DNA of 64,000 nt from Flaccisagitta enflata (lineage: Eukaryota; Chaetognatha; Sagittoidea; Aphragmophora). Shown here piece by piece: positions 49,201-62,101 of this stretch. Both the position numbers and the translations under genes were made by a program. The notes beneath the pieces were generated by a model. That model made no database searches. It saw only the letters and a program-made list of their open reading frames with translations, and was not told the origin of the DNA. The DNA is taken from positions 5,952,001 through 6,016,000 of the forward strand of contig OZ231128.1 in NCBI GenBank assembly GCA_965153355.1, read 5' to 3'. Every line of letters begins with the position of its first letter. The first letter of the stretch is position 1.

Positions 49201-52200
49201 ACACTGAATTGGCGGGTCAACGCGAATCACCGACGGCGGCGATGTTGGAGGCCCCTGCTAAATCAAAATCTTTCATGGGCGAGTCCGCTGTCGTTGAATC
49301 TGAGGCGAAAATCGATTGGAATTTGGATAGTCGTCACGTCACTTTAAGCGATGGGGAAAGAGTCTCTTTTCAGGAGTCGTTGGATGCCAAGGATGAGCAG
49401 GTAGTTTCTTACTTAGAACACTATATGTATCAAGTACATACTGAATCACTTATTGTGGTAGTGTTGCAAGAATTTGCTTCAATCCCATCTGATGATATTC
49501 TTCATAGCATTTCTCATTCTCTTCTCAGTCCGTTCTCGATAAGCGCCGTGTTGATCATAATCTGAGCATCCGGCCTCTCGATCCTGCACCGTCTTCCTCC
49601 TCTTCATCAACATCCACCACTTCATCTTCCGTCTTCCCAACGTTTCACTCGTTGCCTTGTTCTTCCTCTTCATCATACTCCGGTGGCGGCCGTCTTCCCC
49701 TAGTCGTCGAGCGCCTCGCCTCAGTCACAACGCGTCATCTATCTTTTCCTCGTTATTATCCACTTCAACCATCTCTCAGACATTCAAGCCCCGCTTCCAC
49801 GTCACCGGCGCCGATTTTCAACCGCGGCGTCACTTCACCGACGGCGCGCCTATTCCATCAGCATCATCGCGCTTCTATGTCTCCAACGCCGCAAACGTCT
49901 TCCGGTGGTTCATCATCCGCGTCGCCGATCGCTCGACAACTTCTTCTTCGCCGTGACGGGCCCAGAGTCATCGGCGGTGACGACGAGGAGACGACAAATG
50001 ACGAAATTCTCATCAGCGAAAGTCGCTTTTCCTCCTTTTCCGGCACGACGGGCGAATTCAGTCCCGGATTCACATCTACTCCAACGCGACCTCCAACGGA
50101 CGAAGCGGATCCTCTTCATCTGGATAATGATGTTTTATCTTCTTCTGCCGAGGCTGTGGATGGGGGAGGAGGAGGAGACGCGTTTGCGGCGGAAGAGAGT
50201 TCTTCGTGTGCAACCGTCATTGAAAATCATCATCTTCATCATCCCGCGAAAGTCTCATCAGAGACGAGTGTTGTTGGAGCGGATACGTCAAATGGCGTTG
50301 CCGCAAAAGCGCCAGTGGGAACCCAGGCAGCTTGCCCAATTTCTTCCGTTGTATCAGCTTCAGTGAGAGTGCCCAAGACGGCGGTAGTGTCCTCACAGGT
50401 CCAATTAACTACTCTTCTATCACCACCCCTTGCTTCTGAGGTAAGATACATGGATGGTTTTGGTCGGTCTGCTATGATCCCGTAAAGAAAGAACAGAAAC
50501 GCGCATTTCCACCCCAGTATGTAATTGCGTGTAGAAGGGGGGGGGGGTTGCGCGCCCCTGCCCAACCATCCGCGACGATATTTCAACCCCACGTTACCTT
50601 TTTGTTCAATCGCGCAGTCTTTTTCGCAGATCCCGGAAAATAATTTCCAAACAATGATTCACGTTATTTATCTTTCTCTCAGAACAATCTCCCGGCGGCA
50701 AACTCGGATCTCGATTCTTCCATGGAAACTTTATTCGCTGAGGAAGAAGGACTGGAAACGTCGTCGTCTCAAAGAGTAAACGAGAGGGAAAGGCCAGTCG
50801 GAAATGACACCAGCGCCGATGCCGATGACGAAAGTGACGATGACGACGATGACGATGATGATGACGATGACGTCGACAGGTCGTTGCAAATCGATGAATC
50901 CGGGATCAGAAACGACGTCAAAGCGGATGAAGACGACGACAACAACTGCGACGACGTGAACGACGTTTCTTCGGCGAGTACTGCTTTTGATCTCAACAGC
51001 ATCGTCGAAATGCTCAAAAGGCGAACCAAATCCGGAGGTGATCACAAAGATGCAGCACCCCAGATGGCTGCGGCGGCGACGACGACAACGACGATGGCGG
51101 CGACGACGACGACAAAATTCGCGAAGAAACCGAATGTCACTCCAGTCTCGCTCAAAAGGAGAAGAGGACGGCCGCCAAAAAGGCTAACGAAGCCTCAGAT
51201 GGAGAACGAGTCGATAGACTCCAGAGAAGAGTGGATTAATTTGACAAACTCGACCATCGCCTTGACTCATCCCTCCGCGCCTCATCATCGTCGTCGTTTT
51301 CAAGAGTCTTGGGCCGGCGATTTATCTGGTTTGTGGCAATTTCAGCCTCGACTCAGTCTCGATTCTGAACGTCGTTTTCATCGTCGTCTGGCGACCCGTC
51401 AGCCTCATTGCGCCATTTGTCAATGGATTGACGGCGGCGTTGACAATCTCATTCGTGATGTTGTCAATCGCCCCGACGAAAACGACGACGACGCTAATCA
51501 AAACGCCTCATCCACCCATTTCCCGACGATGCCTTTCATCGTTGGTCAAAAAAGCCTACCTGTGATAATTTCTCGCTCGTTGGAGACGAGATATAAGATA
51601 AAAGGAAAGCGAGGACGAATGCGAGGGAAAAATACCGCGTCTTCTTCTTCCGCCTCCTCATCGGCCTCATCCTTGGCTTCGTCCGCGATGATGATGCCCA
51701 GTCCGCTGCTGCAGTGCAGGAATTGCGGCGTCGTTGTACACGCGTCGTGCTTCGACGCCGTTCCTCATCATCAGCAGCGCGACGCCGAACAACAATCATC
51801 ATCATCGGCGTCATCCAGCGAAGGTACGAAAGAAATGTCGTCGCCCGACGCTAAGAGAGGGAAGAAAAGCCGGTCTGGAGGTAGAGGCGGTGGCAAGAGT
51901 CGTGACGCCACCGACGACGACGATGATCGATGGTTAGCGTGGGAATGCGACGCGTGTCGTCTTCATCCGGGGGGCCTCGATTGCGACCTTTGTCCTCTAC
52001 GCGGAGGTCCTCTCAAAAGGACGCTAGATGGCAACTGGGTTCATGTATTTTGCTTTCTCGCTCTCAATCATTCTCAGCCTTCTTCTTATCGCGAAAACCA
52101 CCTCGATGGTGGTAAAAATACGGATCTTGGAGCTTCTAAAGCCTCTTCTGAATCACCCACGGCGATTTCATCATCATCCTCATCATCCTCGTCAATCCCT

Positions 52201-54095
52201 TCAACCATCGCTTCCGCGATATCCTCTTTCTCCTCATCGCGCTTGCCTTCATCTTGTCGTGGACGCACGTGCACGCTTTGCGTTTCCGCGATAGACGACG
52301 ACGCCGATGCGAGTCACGCCAAAAATGGCGCCTTTGTGTCTTGCTCGCATCTCACGTGCGGAGCTTTTTTCCATCCTTCTTGCGCCTTGTACTGCGATAG
52401 AGTCAAATTGGATGTCAAAGTTGATTTGGAAGTCAACGCCGGCGATGCTCACGTTAGCGCGGACAAACGCGATGAAGAATCTGTCAAACAGGCGGATAAG
52501 CGAAGTCGCATTTGTATCGAGTTTTGTTGCGATGGAATTCATGAACCCGAGGTGAGCCTCGCTTGAAATTGTCTTGTGGATGTTGTATGCCTAAATTGGT
52601 ATGTAGATTGGCTGTTCGTCACTTCCGTGCGTTGTGAAACCTTACATATCAATCGCTCTGCCTTTTCGCTGGATGATCCACTTTTTCACAAGTCAACCTT
52701 CATTAAAAGCATTTAGGTTGAAACGATTCCAACGATTTCTTACCATCGTCCATTTGTCATCCATTCATATTTCCAGCGCGACTTCAATTCGGCATCTTCT
52801 ATGGATGAAGCCACCGACAACAACGACAATGACGACGACGACGACACAATCGCCGCGGGTCTCTCCACTAGTCAAGATAGCACCACCGATTCCTTCACCG
52901 ATCCAAATGCCTCCTCCTCCTCCGATGTAGCCGTGGGACAAATTGTCATCGCCCCGTTCAAAGGCAACAAATATTTCCGCGCTCGCATTCTCAGTTACCG
53001 CGAAAAACGCTTCTTCAAGATCAACTTTGACGACGGCACGACGAGCGAGTATGTTACGAGTCGAGAGACGATGTTGCCGACCTGTCTCAGATTAATGCGA
53101 CGGATGTATGAGCGTATGTAACCGGAACCGCCACTCACGGATTTCCGCCTATAATGGATGACCAAGTCCCTACGACTTTTTTGTATTTTATTGGCTTTAA
53201 CAGAATTTCGTCTCCAAATAAAATCCGTTGGCGGGGTTTAACTCTTACTTCTCACTCAACTTGGCTTTATTCTCTCCTATTTCGCAGGGACGTTTATCCT
53301 GGGGACATTCAAAACTATGATTGCAGCTCCGACGTTGAGCCTCCACTGAAAGCTGACGGTAAGCACCCTCAACCTGCATTTTCTGTCGCTCATCTTTGAC
53401 TCCTTCAAGGTATTCCAGTTTGTTCACCTTTTCTTCTTCATCTTCTTCCTCTTCTTCTACTTCTTCTTCCTTCTTCGCTTCTTCCTTTTCTTCTTCCTCC
53501 TCTTCTCTCTTTTTCTCTTCTTCTTCTTCTTCTTCTTCTTCCTCTTCCTCATCTTTTTCCTCTCCTCATCGTTCTTTTTCTCCTTCTCATCCTTCCCCCT
53601 CTTCTTCTTCTCCTCCTCCTCTTCCACACAGTGGTGGTGAAATGGGACGACGGTGAAATGTACAACGGCAAATTTCTCGGCAAACTGTCGACTTTGGAGA
53701 TTGTGGTGGAGTCTCTCGTCGATGGCGCCCGCGAAACCACCACGAGAAACGCCATCTTCTTAAAAGACAAAGATTTGCCGAAGAACATCCAAAGGCGATT
53801 CGTCGACGACCGAGGTCAAAGGACGACGACGACGAAGACGACGACGTCGGTTAATAAAGGAATCATGAAAAAGTTAGCCAAGGGGAAAAGGGATAAATTG
53901 GTAACGTCGACGGCGACCGAGGAGGCGACCAATCCTCCGGCAAAGACGACCAATCCTCCGGCCAAGACGACCAATCCTCCGGCAAAGACGACCACTAGCT
54001 CAACGTCACCTACCCCTGCCGAGGCCGCGACTCCCGAAAAGCGAGTCAGAAAAACCAACCGAAAATATGACAATGACGACCTCATCCGATTTTGA
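43245..54095 (+). CDS. KDM4-like histone reader: PHD - extended PHD - double Tudor, no demethylase domain
   Basis: Eleven exons join in frame to give about 2092 residues: 43245-43768, 43849-43969, 44203-44492, 47143-47314, 47655-47758, 47921-49400, 49529-50440, 50683-52551, 52777-53048, 53288-53358, 53632-54095. Residues 1-1200 are Ser/Pro/Gln-rich. LKRRRGRPPKRL near 1359 is an AT-hook. A PHD starts near 1441 (HCAICQWIDGG, CRNCGVVVHASCFD). The extended PHD follows, with WECDACRLHPGGLDCDLC and RGGPLKRTLDGNWVHVFCF. The hybrid double Tudor spans about 1875-1994 (VGQIVIAPFKGNKYFRARI, FKINFDDGTTSE, VVVKWDDGEMYNGKFLGKL, KDLPKNIQRRF) and matches the order and linker of KDM4A-C. In KDM4 these modules read H3K4me3/H4K20me marks next to a JmjN-JmjC demethylase. 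No such catalytic domain is encoded here. The C-terminus has a TTNPPAK repeat. Confidence 0.8.
44630..45246. repeat. Degenerate CAA/CAT-rich repeat
   Basis: Many imperfect copies of CAACAATCATCATTTGCAAC-like text in intron 3 of the KDM4-like gene. It continues at 46876-47125 on the other side of the element T insertion. Confidence 0.85.
45247..46852. mobile_element. Element T, copy 3, inserted in the CAA/CAT repeat
   Basis: The left end GTCCGCGACGGAATATCATT and right end TTCCGTCGCGGAC form the TIRs, with the same (GTC)n segment and ~305 bp dimer array as 36328-39287. The trailing CCAGATACTGTTCAGATTTTTT also matches the other copies. ATTTTT flanks both sides and may be a target duplication. 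It has small deletions relative to the CDC73-intron copies. Confidence 0.88.
46876..47125. repeat. Degenerate CAA/CAT-rich repeat, right part
   Basis: Continuation of 44630-45246 (AACAACAATCATCC, CGACGACAACGACAACAATT). Confidence 0.8.
53359..53631. repeat. Intron with a long CTT/CCT pyrimidine tract
   Basis: After the donor GTAAGC most of the intron (about 53400-53625) is TTC/TCC repeat leading to CCACACAG. It splits the codons of the double Tudor domain. Confidence 0.85.
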
Positions 54096-54343
54096 CAGTC
54101 AAAAACGAAATTCAAATTTTTAAAGTCACTCGATATCTTCTTTTCGGGCATTCACAATTGTTTCGCGTATTAATATTATTTTTTTTGGAGGGGGGGGGGA
54201 GATTTGCGTCAGTCAGTCAGTCTGTCTACGTCGTAGCTTTTCTTTAATTCACCCAAATAGTCTTCCAGTTTCCTATATGGCTCACAATCGTTGCCGCAAA
54301 ATCATTTTTATCCCTGCTAGCTCTAGTTTCTATTTAAGATTCC

Positions 54344-54349
54344 ATTAAA
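54344..54349 (+). terminator. ATTAAA polyadenylation signal of the KDM4-like gene
   Basis: A common AATAAA variant about 250 nt after the stop at 54095. Confidence 0.4.
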
Positions 54350-55932
54350 TTATGGAAAAAAAAACATTCTTGCAACTAGTTATATATTCTTTCATATTTC
54401 TAGCATTTTAGTCCAGAAAGTTTTTTTGATTTTCACGTGCCAGATCTTTCTTTTTGTGTTTGATTTCATAACTCTTTGATTTTGACAAAGGGGGCGTTGT
54501 TAGTAATAGACAATCGCGTTTTGAAAGAGCCACTCGGTCGGTCGCTACGTTCGTTCGCTCGCACCGCTCACGCCATTCATGGGCCCGCTCACTCACTTCG
54601 CTCACTCCCTCATGGGACAGTTGAAATTCATAAATATGTGTTCACGCTTTACACATGTTTGGCGGAAATGAACGTGTTTTTTTGTCTTTACTAGAAACAC
54701 GCCTTGAGTTGAATGATGGTTCGTTTATTTCGTCACAAAATTCATGTGAATCGTTTTGTTCTGTGTTCTCAATCGACTGAATTTATAAAAAAAAAACCTG
54801 CTTTATCCGCAGTTAGAAACATCCGTTGATATTTTTATTTGTTCAAACCAAAGTCGTTTTTATTTCTCTAGTTGCGCAGGTATACAGTTGATATTTTCTC
54901 TATCAAGAAGTCGATCGACGAGATGCCCGGAGTGAAACCAAAGCTGTTTTCATATTGGCGTAGCTCTTGCAGGTAAATATCTAACCCTGAAACTTTTTTG
55001 TTGTATTTCCCGTGGTTGTTATCTGGTTGATCCTGTATGGTTAATAGCGCACTCGCCAGCCTCTGCAACCCGTCTCACATGTCAAATGAAATAATATGAT
55101 AGTTTTACCATGTTTCGGTGAGTATCTGCACAAGAACAACTTGTTTACCATGAAAATTAACCCCCAGAGCCTGAGACCGGAAATCACCTTGAATGATATG
55201 TTTTTTGCCATATTTTGTCTCAAATGTCAAATGAAATGTTTTTGCCACATTTTTCTCAAATGTCAAATGACATGTTTTGCAACATTTTTCTCAAATGTCA
55301 AATGACATGTTTTTGCCACATTTTTCTCTAATGTCAAATGTGAAGAACCGTAGAAAATACTGTCTCGTACCGTCATTAGGATCTTGCCGTCCACGCAACT
55401 TCCGACTGAAGACGCCACTTCCGGTTTGAATACGCCATCGCTACGCCAATCACGCCGATAACGTCCCTTCCGGTGGCGCTGGTTCCAACGTCAGTCTGTG
55501 GATGCTATCTCTAATCACTAGGTAAGAAAGTGTATTTAAACTATTATATACAAGGAAGAGAAAGAGAGAGAAACAGAAGAGAGAGGGGGGAGGGGTTGGT
55601 TAATGTCTACCTACTAACTAGCTAGTGTGTATCATCAGTAACTACCTCAATCAATTCACATCAATTGTCAACAAATGTAGCCAAGTACACTCACCACAGG
55701 TTCCACTGTAATCCCCAAAGTGCTTCCAGGTTGAATTGCTTGTTAAAATACACTGATTAACTGAAAGAAAGAATGCATCCAGAGAATCAAGTATATCATC
55801 ACAAGCAAATGAACAGCAACGCCAACGAGAGAACAATGAAATAAATCGCAGTACAAAGGCGCCAAATGCCAAAATATCAACGATATTCCACAGTCCCTGG
55901 AATCCTATTCCAACCTAGTCACACTGTCCCGC
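54350..55932. other. Intergenic stretch
   Basis: Holds CGGTCGGTCGCTACGTTCG low-complexity text near 54535-54605 and four tandem CTCAAATGTCAAATGACATG-like units near 55235-55340. No exon was recognised. A long terminal repeat of the neighbouring retroelement could lie here, but I found no matching partner. Confidence 0.45.
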
Positions 55933-57863
55933 TCAAAAAACCGAGGAGAGACGGACCAAGTCACCTGAAATGAGCGGACGAACGGAGGGCAAAGGAGCGG
56001 CGCGAACGCCTGCGACGCGCTGGCGCCGCGCCACGCAGTCCTTGTGGCTGCGGAGCGCGCTGCGCGTCAGGATCGGCGGCAGGGGCTGCTGATGCCGCTG
56101 CTGCTGCTGATACCCTGACGCTGACCACCGCGTCCGTGGTGTCGAGGGCGAGATGCTGACGGCGACGAGGTGGCAACAGGCGCCATCGCTTCTGTCGCCG
56201 CAGTTCGCCCGAGGAGACAAACCCCGCGAAAAAAGTCCTCGAAGCTCGACGGGGGGTTGAGAAGGACGCGTTGGGGAGGAAGGGGGTTGCCTCCCTGTAG
56301 CGTCGCGACAAGTCATCATCAAGAGTCTGATTAGGCCGATATCCGCCGTGGTCGCGGCGCCAGCCTCCACGCCGCGGCCATTACCACGGCCAGATCCACG
56401 GCCAGCTTGCCGATGTTTGAGGGTTGGGGAGCGGCGGTGGGGGGATGGATGAATCTGCCGCAAGCGGCAGCCATCGCCTTCCTCCGAATGCTTCCTGCTT
56501 CTTTGAAGAGGATGAAGAAGACGACTTGGGTGGATCAGCCTTCAAGGAGACCTCAGAACACTCCTCCGCACCCTCCTCCTCCTGCCTCTTCTTCTTCTTG
56601 GAGGGCTTCTCTCTCCTTCCTTTCCTTCGCTTTTCCTTCATCTCCTTTTCCAACTCCTCCATTTCCCGCTGCATCCTTCCAACTTCTTCTTCTTCTCCCG
56701 CTCAACCTCTGCCTTCACCTCTTCCATCTGCTTCCTCTTCTCCTCAATCTGCTCCTTCAACCCATCTCTCTCCTCCTTATACTCCAGCTGCCTCTTCCTC
56801 CTATTCTCCCTAAACTTCAGGTTCTTCCTCTTCTGCCTCTCCTGCTTCTTCGTCAATCCTCCCCGCTCCCCTTCTTCCTCATCCTCCACTCCTCCTCCCT
56901 CCCCCTGTCTACGCACCACCACGTCCTCCGCTTCCAAGTCCCTCGGCTCCGGCCCCACATTCGCCACCGCCCCTGCACCACGCCACACAGGAAGGAGAGG
57001 GCACCCCACAACTGGTTGGGCATCCTCACTGCCCTCTCTGGCCCTGCGTCACCCCTCGAATTCCACACCATCTCTCTCTTCCTCCACCTGTCCACCTCCG
57101 CCATCAACAAACCGTCCAACTCCGCGATCCTCAGCTTCCCCTTCCTCCTCTTCGCGTCCTCCGTCGCCACCGCCTCCTTAAATCGCACCACCACCTCATG
57201 CTCCTCCATCGCCGAGTCGCCGCGCAAACACGGCCACCGCGGCGGCTCCCTCGTCTCCGGCTCCCACAGCCCGTACGCCGTACACACCCCCGGCTTCTTA
57301 GCAAACCTCCGCATCGCCATCTTCACCTGCCCCTGACTACACCACAACAACACCGACAGGTGACGCAGGCGTGAGCCCATCGCATGGCCGATCTTGTAAA
57401 TGTCGAAGCCATCTTCGACTAGGACCCAGTCCATTTCGCCATCGACCTTGATCAGTTGGGCCACGTAAACGTTGGGGTAGCGCTTCTGACCGACATGGAA
57501 GAACACCAGGACCGCCAAATTGGAGGCCATGATGTCCCTCTGCGCTTCGGTCGAAAATTGCCACTCATCAAATTCTTCCGTCAATGCGTTGGAACCTCTA
57601 CACATCCGGAAGGATCCCACCATGTCCGCTACTTCCGTCCTGCTCTTCTTCTTCCTCTCCCCATCCTTCTCCACCGCCACCGCCACCTGCGGACCCCCCG
57701 GCAACAACAACTCGTTATTCTTGTATTCCACCGGCACCTCCTCCGACTCCACCCTCCTCAGCTCCATCGCCTCGTCCTCCATCTGCACCAAATCAAACTC
57801 ATATCCTCCTCCCAACCCCTCCTCACACTCCTCCCCGGTCACACTAACATGGTGGGATGACAT
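55933..57863 (-). pseudogene. Frameshifted ORF series downstream of the BEL/Pao pol region, unknown protein
   Basis: Four overlapping - strand frames appear to be one broken protein: 57863-56853 (from MSSHHVSVTGEECEEG), 57009-56638, 56674-56381 and 56463-55933. The first part is globular-looking (RYPNVYVAQLIKVDGEMDWV, GVCTAYGLWEPETREP). The middle is a Lys/Glu coiled coil (KKQERQKRKNLKFRENRRKR). The last part is Pro/Ser/Arg-rich. One shift falls in the GAAGAAGAAG run near 56685, a typical slippage site. It sits where some BEL/Pao elements carry an extra ORF, but no transmembrane segment or envelope signature is visible. It may instead be a host gene relic. I do not recognise the family. Confidence 0.45.
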
Positions 57864-58118
57864 TCTCTCCGGATGCGGCGTCCACAACGATTGACAATTA
57901 TGAAATAGATTGTTTTCAAGCGTGTTGACAATTTTCAGAGAATTTTTCTTAAAATCCTTCAAGCAAAGGGGCAAAAATACAAATACAAAATCAATATGGC
58001 AATGCAAAAACATGGGGACTGGGGCGGGTTGGGGGGGCACGAGGGAAACACACCTAAGGAGAAAGGGGCAAAAATAACAAGATATCAAAGACCAATTGAA
58101 GCAATATACTCGGCATAG

Positions 58119-59389
58119 TCACGCCGACAAACGCGCCGGGTCAAGTTCCAATCGGACTACTTTGCTCCTATCACGTGTGAATTTCTTCCCATTCGCCGTC
58201 CTCACCACTACAGTCCGTACGACGTCGCCTCCATCGACTTCCGTGATGACGCCGGTGCGCCAATCTCCCCGTCGACACTGATCATCCACCATGAGAACGA
58301 CGTCGTCAATTTCCAAATCTTTCTCCACCCGGCGCCACTTTGGTCGCGCCTGCAAGGTAGAGACATAGTCTCTTTTCCACCTTCTCCAAAACGCATCAGC
58401 AATTGCGCGCGATTGGCGCCAAGTATATCGAAGCGCTTCTGCATCTGGAGGCGAGGGGGGCACAAGGTCGCAACCGAAGACGCGTATACTCCAGGGCAAA
58501 GAAAGTTCATTGGCCGCAGCCTGGATCCCCGGCTCATCACCTACATAGGTAATCGGCCGCGAATTATGGCCAGCTCTGCTTGGCCAATACCGTTGCAAAA
58601 GTCTCGATGTGGAGATTGTCTTGGTTCAGTACAAACGCCAAATGTCTTTTTGCAGATTGAACTAAGCGCTCCCATACCTCCACTCGATGTGGTGCAGTCA
58701 AGGGTTAATGTCCATTGTATGCCCGTGCCCCACTGGCTTTATGGGACACCATGTTTCATTTCCTTCGCGCAGTTCTCGTCAGACGTTGTGAAGCAGCTAT
58801 TGTCTCGAATACAATGGCTTAATCACAAGTGGGTGAAGCTTGAAACTGCACAGTAAGAGGCCGATGAAGCAAGAGGCGTCATGATCTTCTAATATTCGAA
58901 TGCATTGCAAGGTACGCAAGGCAGGTAAAAGGACGTACACTCTTACACTTTGTGAGATGCTCTCCTGGCGATTTTGCAAGAAGCAGGTCCAAAAATATCC
59001 ACCCCCGTATTCTCAAAGGGCAAACACTTTTTAGTCCTCACTTCCGGTAGTGGTGCCATCAGCTGACTTTCAGGGCGTTTAAACTGTTTTTGACACTCCA
59101 CGCACGCGCGCACGACGCGCGTCACAGACCGGCGTCCTTTCGTGATCCAGAAGCGGCGTCGCGATTCACCCAGTACTTGTCTTCCACGCCAGCACCGACG
59201 GAAGGGATTGACCGGATTGCCAAGCGACGGCTTCCTCGCTATCGTAGGAGTATCATTGATTTTTAGCGCCAAAGTCCAATTCGCCACGCTGGAGTCGCCC
59301 TTCGCATCGTGAGTAAACCGCGCGCTAACGGCGTATAACGCCGCCAGAGTAGCGTATTTTGCGGCGATTTTCTTACCCAACCGGATCAC
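58119..59389 (-). pseudogene. BEL/Pao integrase, broken
   Basis: 59389-58943 carries the H2C2 zinc-binding part (ending CVECQKQFKRP) and the first catalytic Asp (NTGVDIFGP). 58979-58797 and 58680-58600 continue the core in other frames with stops. 58598-58119 is the DUF5641-type tail (LEIDDVVLMVDDQCRRGDWR, TRDRSKVVRLE). Confidence 0.8.
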
Positions 59390-59403
59390 ATTGTTGCAGG
59401 GAT

Positions 59404-61384
59404 TTAATTTCCGCGTGGAAGGCTTGGGATTGAATGGCGCTGACGATCAATTTCGGCGGGCCAGTTCGGCGCGGTGGCGTTCAACTTTGTCGGCGTTGTT
59501 GTATAACGCCTGGCGTCGACGGACGATGCACGCATGCGTGCGTTTAGCAGCGCGATCGCGCTCAATTTCCCGTCCACGTCGCCACCTTCGCTGACGCCGC
59601 CATCGCCATTGAGGCGGCGCGCTTTTCGGCGTCGCCTGTCGCCGCGAGGATGAGCGGGAAATGGGCGTGTCATGATCTGCTTTTCCGGCCATTCGTCTTC
59701 GCCTCGCCAAAGATAATCCGGGCCGTTGTGGAACTTGCCCCAATTTGGATCTTGTGCGAGCATCCCTTTGGACGAGTAATCGGCTGGGTTGAGGTGGGTT
59801 GGTACCCACCTCCACTCCTCCACCTTCGTAAGCGCCTGAATTTCAGAGAGACGATTTGCAAAGTAAACCTTGAACCTTGTTTCAGTGTCATTCAATTGCT
59901 TAATTACACATTCAGAATCGGTCCAATTTACATAACCATCATAACTCCCTGTTTCTTCAATAATGGTGGCGCGCAATCTGGCTGTGAGGTGTGCCGCTTG
60001 AAGTTCTAAGCGCGTCGACTCCATGTGACCCGCCTCCACATCCTTCAGTGGGACGACGTGCGATTTGGAGCAGACGATGGACACGTGGATTTCGCCATTT
60101 GGGCCCTCGTAGCGGACGTAGTACACAGCCTCATACGCCCGTCCACTCGCATCCGAATACCCGTGGAGGATCTTCCTGCCGTCTTGCGTTTCCGGCGTCG
60201 CCGTCCATCTCGTAATGCGGAATGACTCCAAGAATTTGAAGCTTGCCTGCCATTCCACGAACTCGTTGAGGGACACGGTTGGAATGTCTTTGCTATCCCA
60301 ACTTTCGACGACGCGTAACACTTTTTGCAGAATTAGCCTTGCCCAAATCACGAATGGCTCCAAGAAACCCAGTGGGTCAAATATAGACGCTATTAATTTG
60401 AGCATTTGTCTTTTGGTTTGCACATTCAATTCGGCCTTTGATTTATCTGGCAAAAAGGAAAAAGCATCGGCAGAAAAAGAGTATCTAAGGCCTAACAATT
60501 GTGTCGTGTCATCAGTGGCGCCGGATACATCCATTTGCGCCGCCTGCGCTGGATCCGTCGTATCGCCTTCAAGAACTTCCGGATGGCTTGATCTCCATTT
60601 GCATAGATTCATGCCGGCTTCCTCGAGGGCGGCCGTGATGCTTACGCGAAAGTCTTTAGCCACTTTGGTATTGCGCAGTGATTTTATCAAATCATCAATG
60701 TACATGTTCCTCATCACGGTTGAACCACGTAGCTATTCAGTCGAAAGGTTGCTCCCACGGGAAGCGAGAGTGAAGATCATACACAATTTGATGATCTTGC
60801 ACAGAAGACGCGGGCCGAAACTCGTTTTCAGGTCGATTTCCTCCATTTTTTCATCGCGAAACCAATAATAGCGGAAAAGTCCCGCATCTTCTTCGGTGAC
60901 ATAGATCTCGTGGAAGTAATCCTTAATGTCCGCGCCCACGGCGACGGGACCTTCACACCGGAAGCGCATCAATACGGGAAGCGCATCAACACGCCTCTGA
61001 TGTCGTTGGCAAGCTGCGGTCCGTCCAAGAGCTGGTCACTGGCTTGATCCATCCACTGCTGCTTTGCAACAGGCAGAGATGCGGACTGCACCCGCTTGCC
61101 GGTTTGTCCGCCACATGGATTGGGATAGTCCATCTAGGTCGATCTGGTGGCATGCTGGCGTGCACATTTGGATCTATTTTCCTCACGCGCCCTTTTTCCC
61201 AGAATTTGGCCATAGTTTCGAACGTTATTCGGCGCCTTTCCGGGTCCCGCATTAATTGTTTTTTCAGACTAAATAAGCGGTCTAGGGCCATCGTTGGGGA
61301 ATCCAAATTGTTTAGTGCATCGGTCGTTGCTTGCTCTACCTTTATGAAGGACTGAGTCCGTAGTGTTGCCTGCTGAGGTCCCAC
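59404..61384 (-). pseudogene. BEL/Pao reverse transcriptase and RNase H, broken
   Basis: 61384-60986 holds the N-terminal region with FWEKGRVRKIDP. 60972-60733 holds VAVGADIKDYFHEIYVTEED. 60717-59404 holds the MYIDDLIKSL catalytic box and a Peptidase_A17/RNase H region (LHGYSDASGRAYEAVYYVRY, WTDSECVIKQL, WVPTHLNPADYSSKGM). Frame changes near 60985 and 60730 break it. Confidence 0.82.
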
Positions 61385-61759
61385 TTCACGTCTTCCTTCA
61401 TTTGGCGGATAGCAAACTTATCACTTAGAGATATTTCTCGCTTATTTTCGCCCACTTTTTCAAATTCACCTGCATTTATTCTTTTTATGGTTTTTGCCAA
61501 ATCTGAATCAATGCTGTAAAAGGAAGCAAAATTGCAAACAAAATATCATGAGTCAGTATTGTTTCTAGGGCCGATCAGCCCGGCGCCAAGCGGCGTGGAG
61601 ATTCCCATGGGCAATCCCTCGGCGCCTTTGTATGTCTCTCCGCCAATCCAGATTCGAGCGTGCTCTGCGCCGATTATTACGCCGATAGAGCATCCGTCGT
61701 CGCCATCCGGAAATGCAGGAAATTCCGATCGGCGAGATGCTCCATCCCGGCGGCATCTT

Positions 61760-62041
61760 CAGCGCGTGGTGGTCTGTCGTCTTTCGATGCGATTATCTCC
61801 CCAAAGATGGCGTTGTTGAGGTGATACTGTAGCCGGTGGTACCTTCAACTACCACATCTGCCACTTCCCTCTCTCCTTCTACCATCTTCTCGAGGGTGGT
61901 TATCGTCATCGTCGTCTTCCTCCCACTCAGTTTTAACCTCTTACACAAGTCCTTCGACACGACGTGTCGGTTGGCGCCGCCATCCATTAACGCAAAAGTC
62001 CAAATTTTTTCACTCTGTTTGATGTATAGCGGCAAGATCAA
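61760..62041 (-). pseudogene. BEL/Pao aspartic protease region
   Basis: WTFALMDGGANRHVVSKDLC fits the DUF1758-type retropepsin, with catalytic Asp in MDGGA (usually D-S/T-G). The frame does not connect cleanly to gag or RT. Confidence 0.7.
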
Positions 62042-62101
62042 CCTCCACGCTCCGTCGCCGCTGCCAACTTTGAAGACGGAGTTGGTCTTAGGTGCCTCAT
62101 G

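Noticed and set aside
43245-50500. Hidden JmjN or JmjC domain in the N-terminal exons of the KDM4-like gene
   Set aside because: Read through all exons and introns; no Fe-binding H-x-D/E...H pattern or JmjN-like segment was seen.
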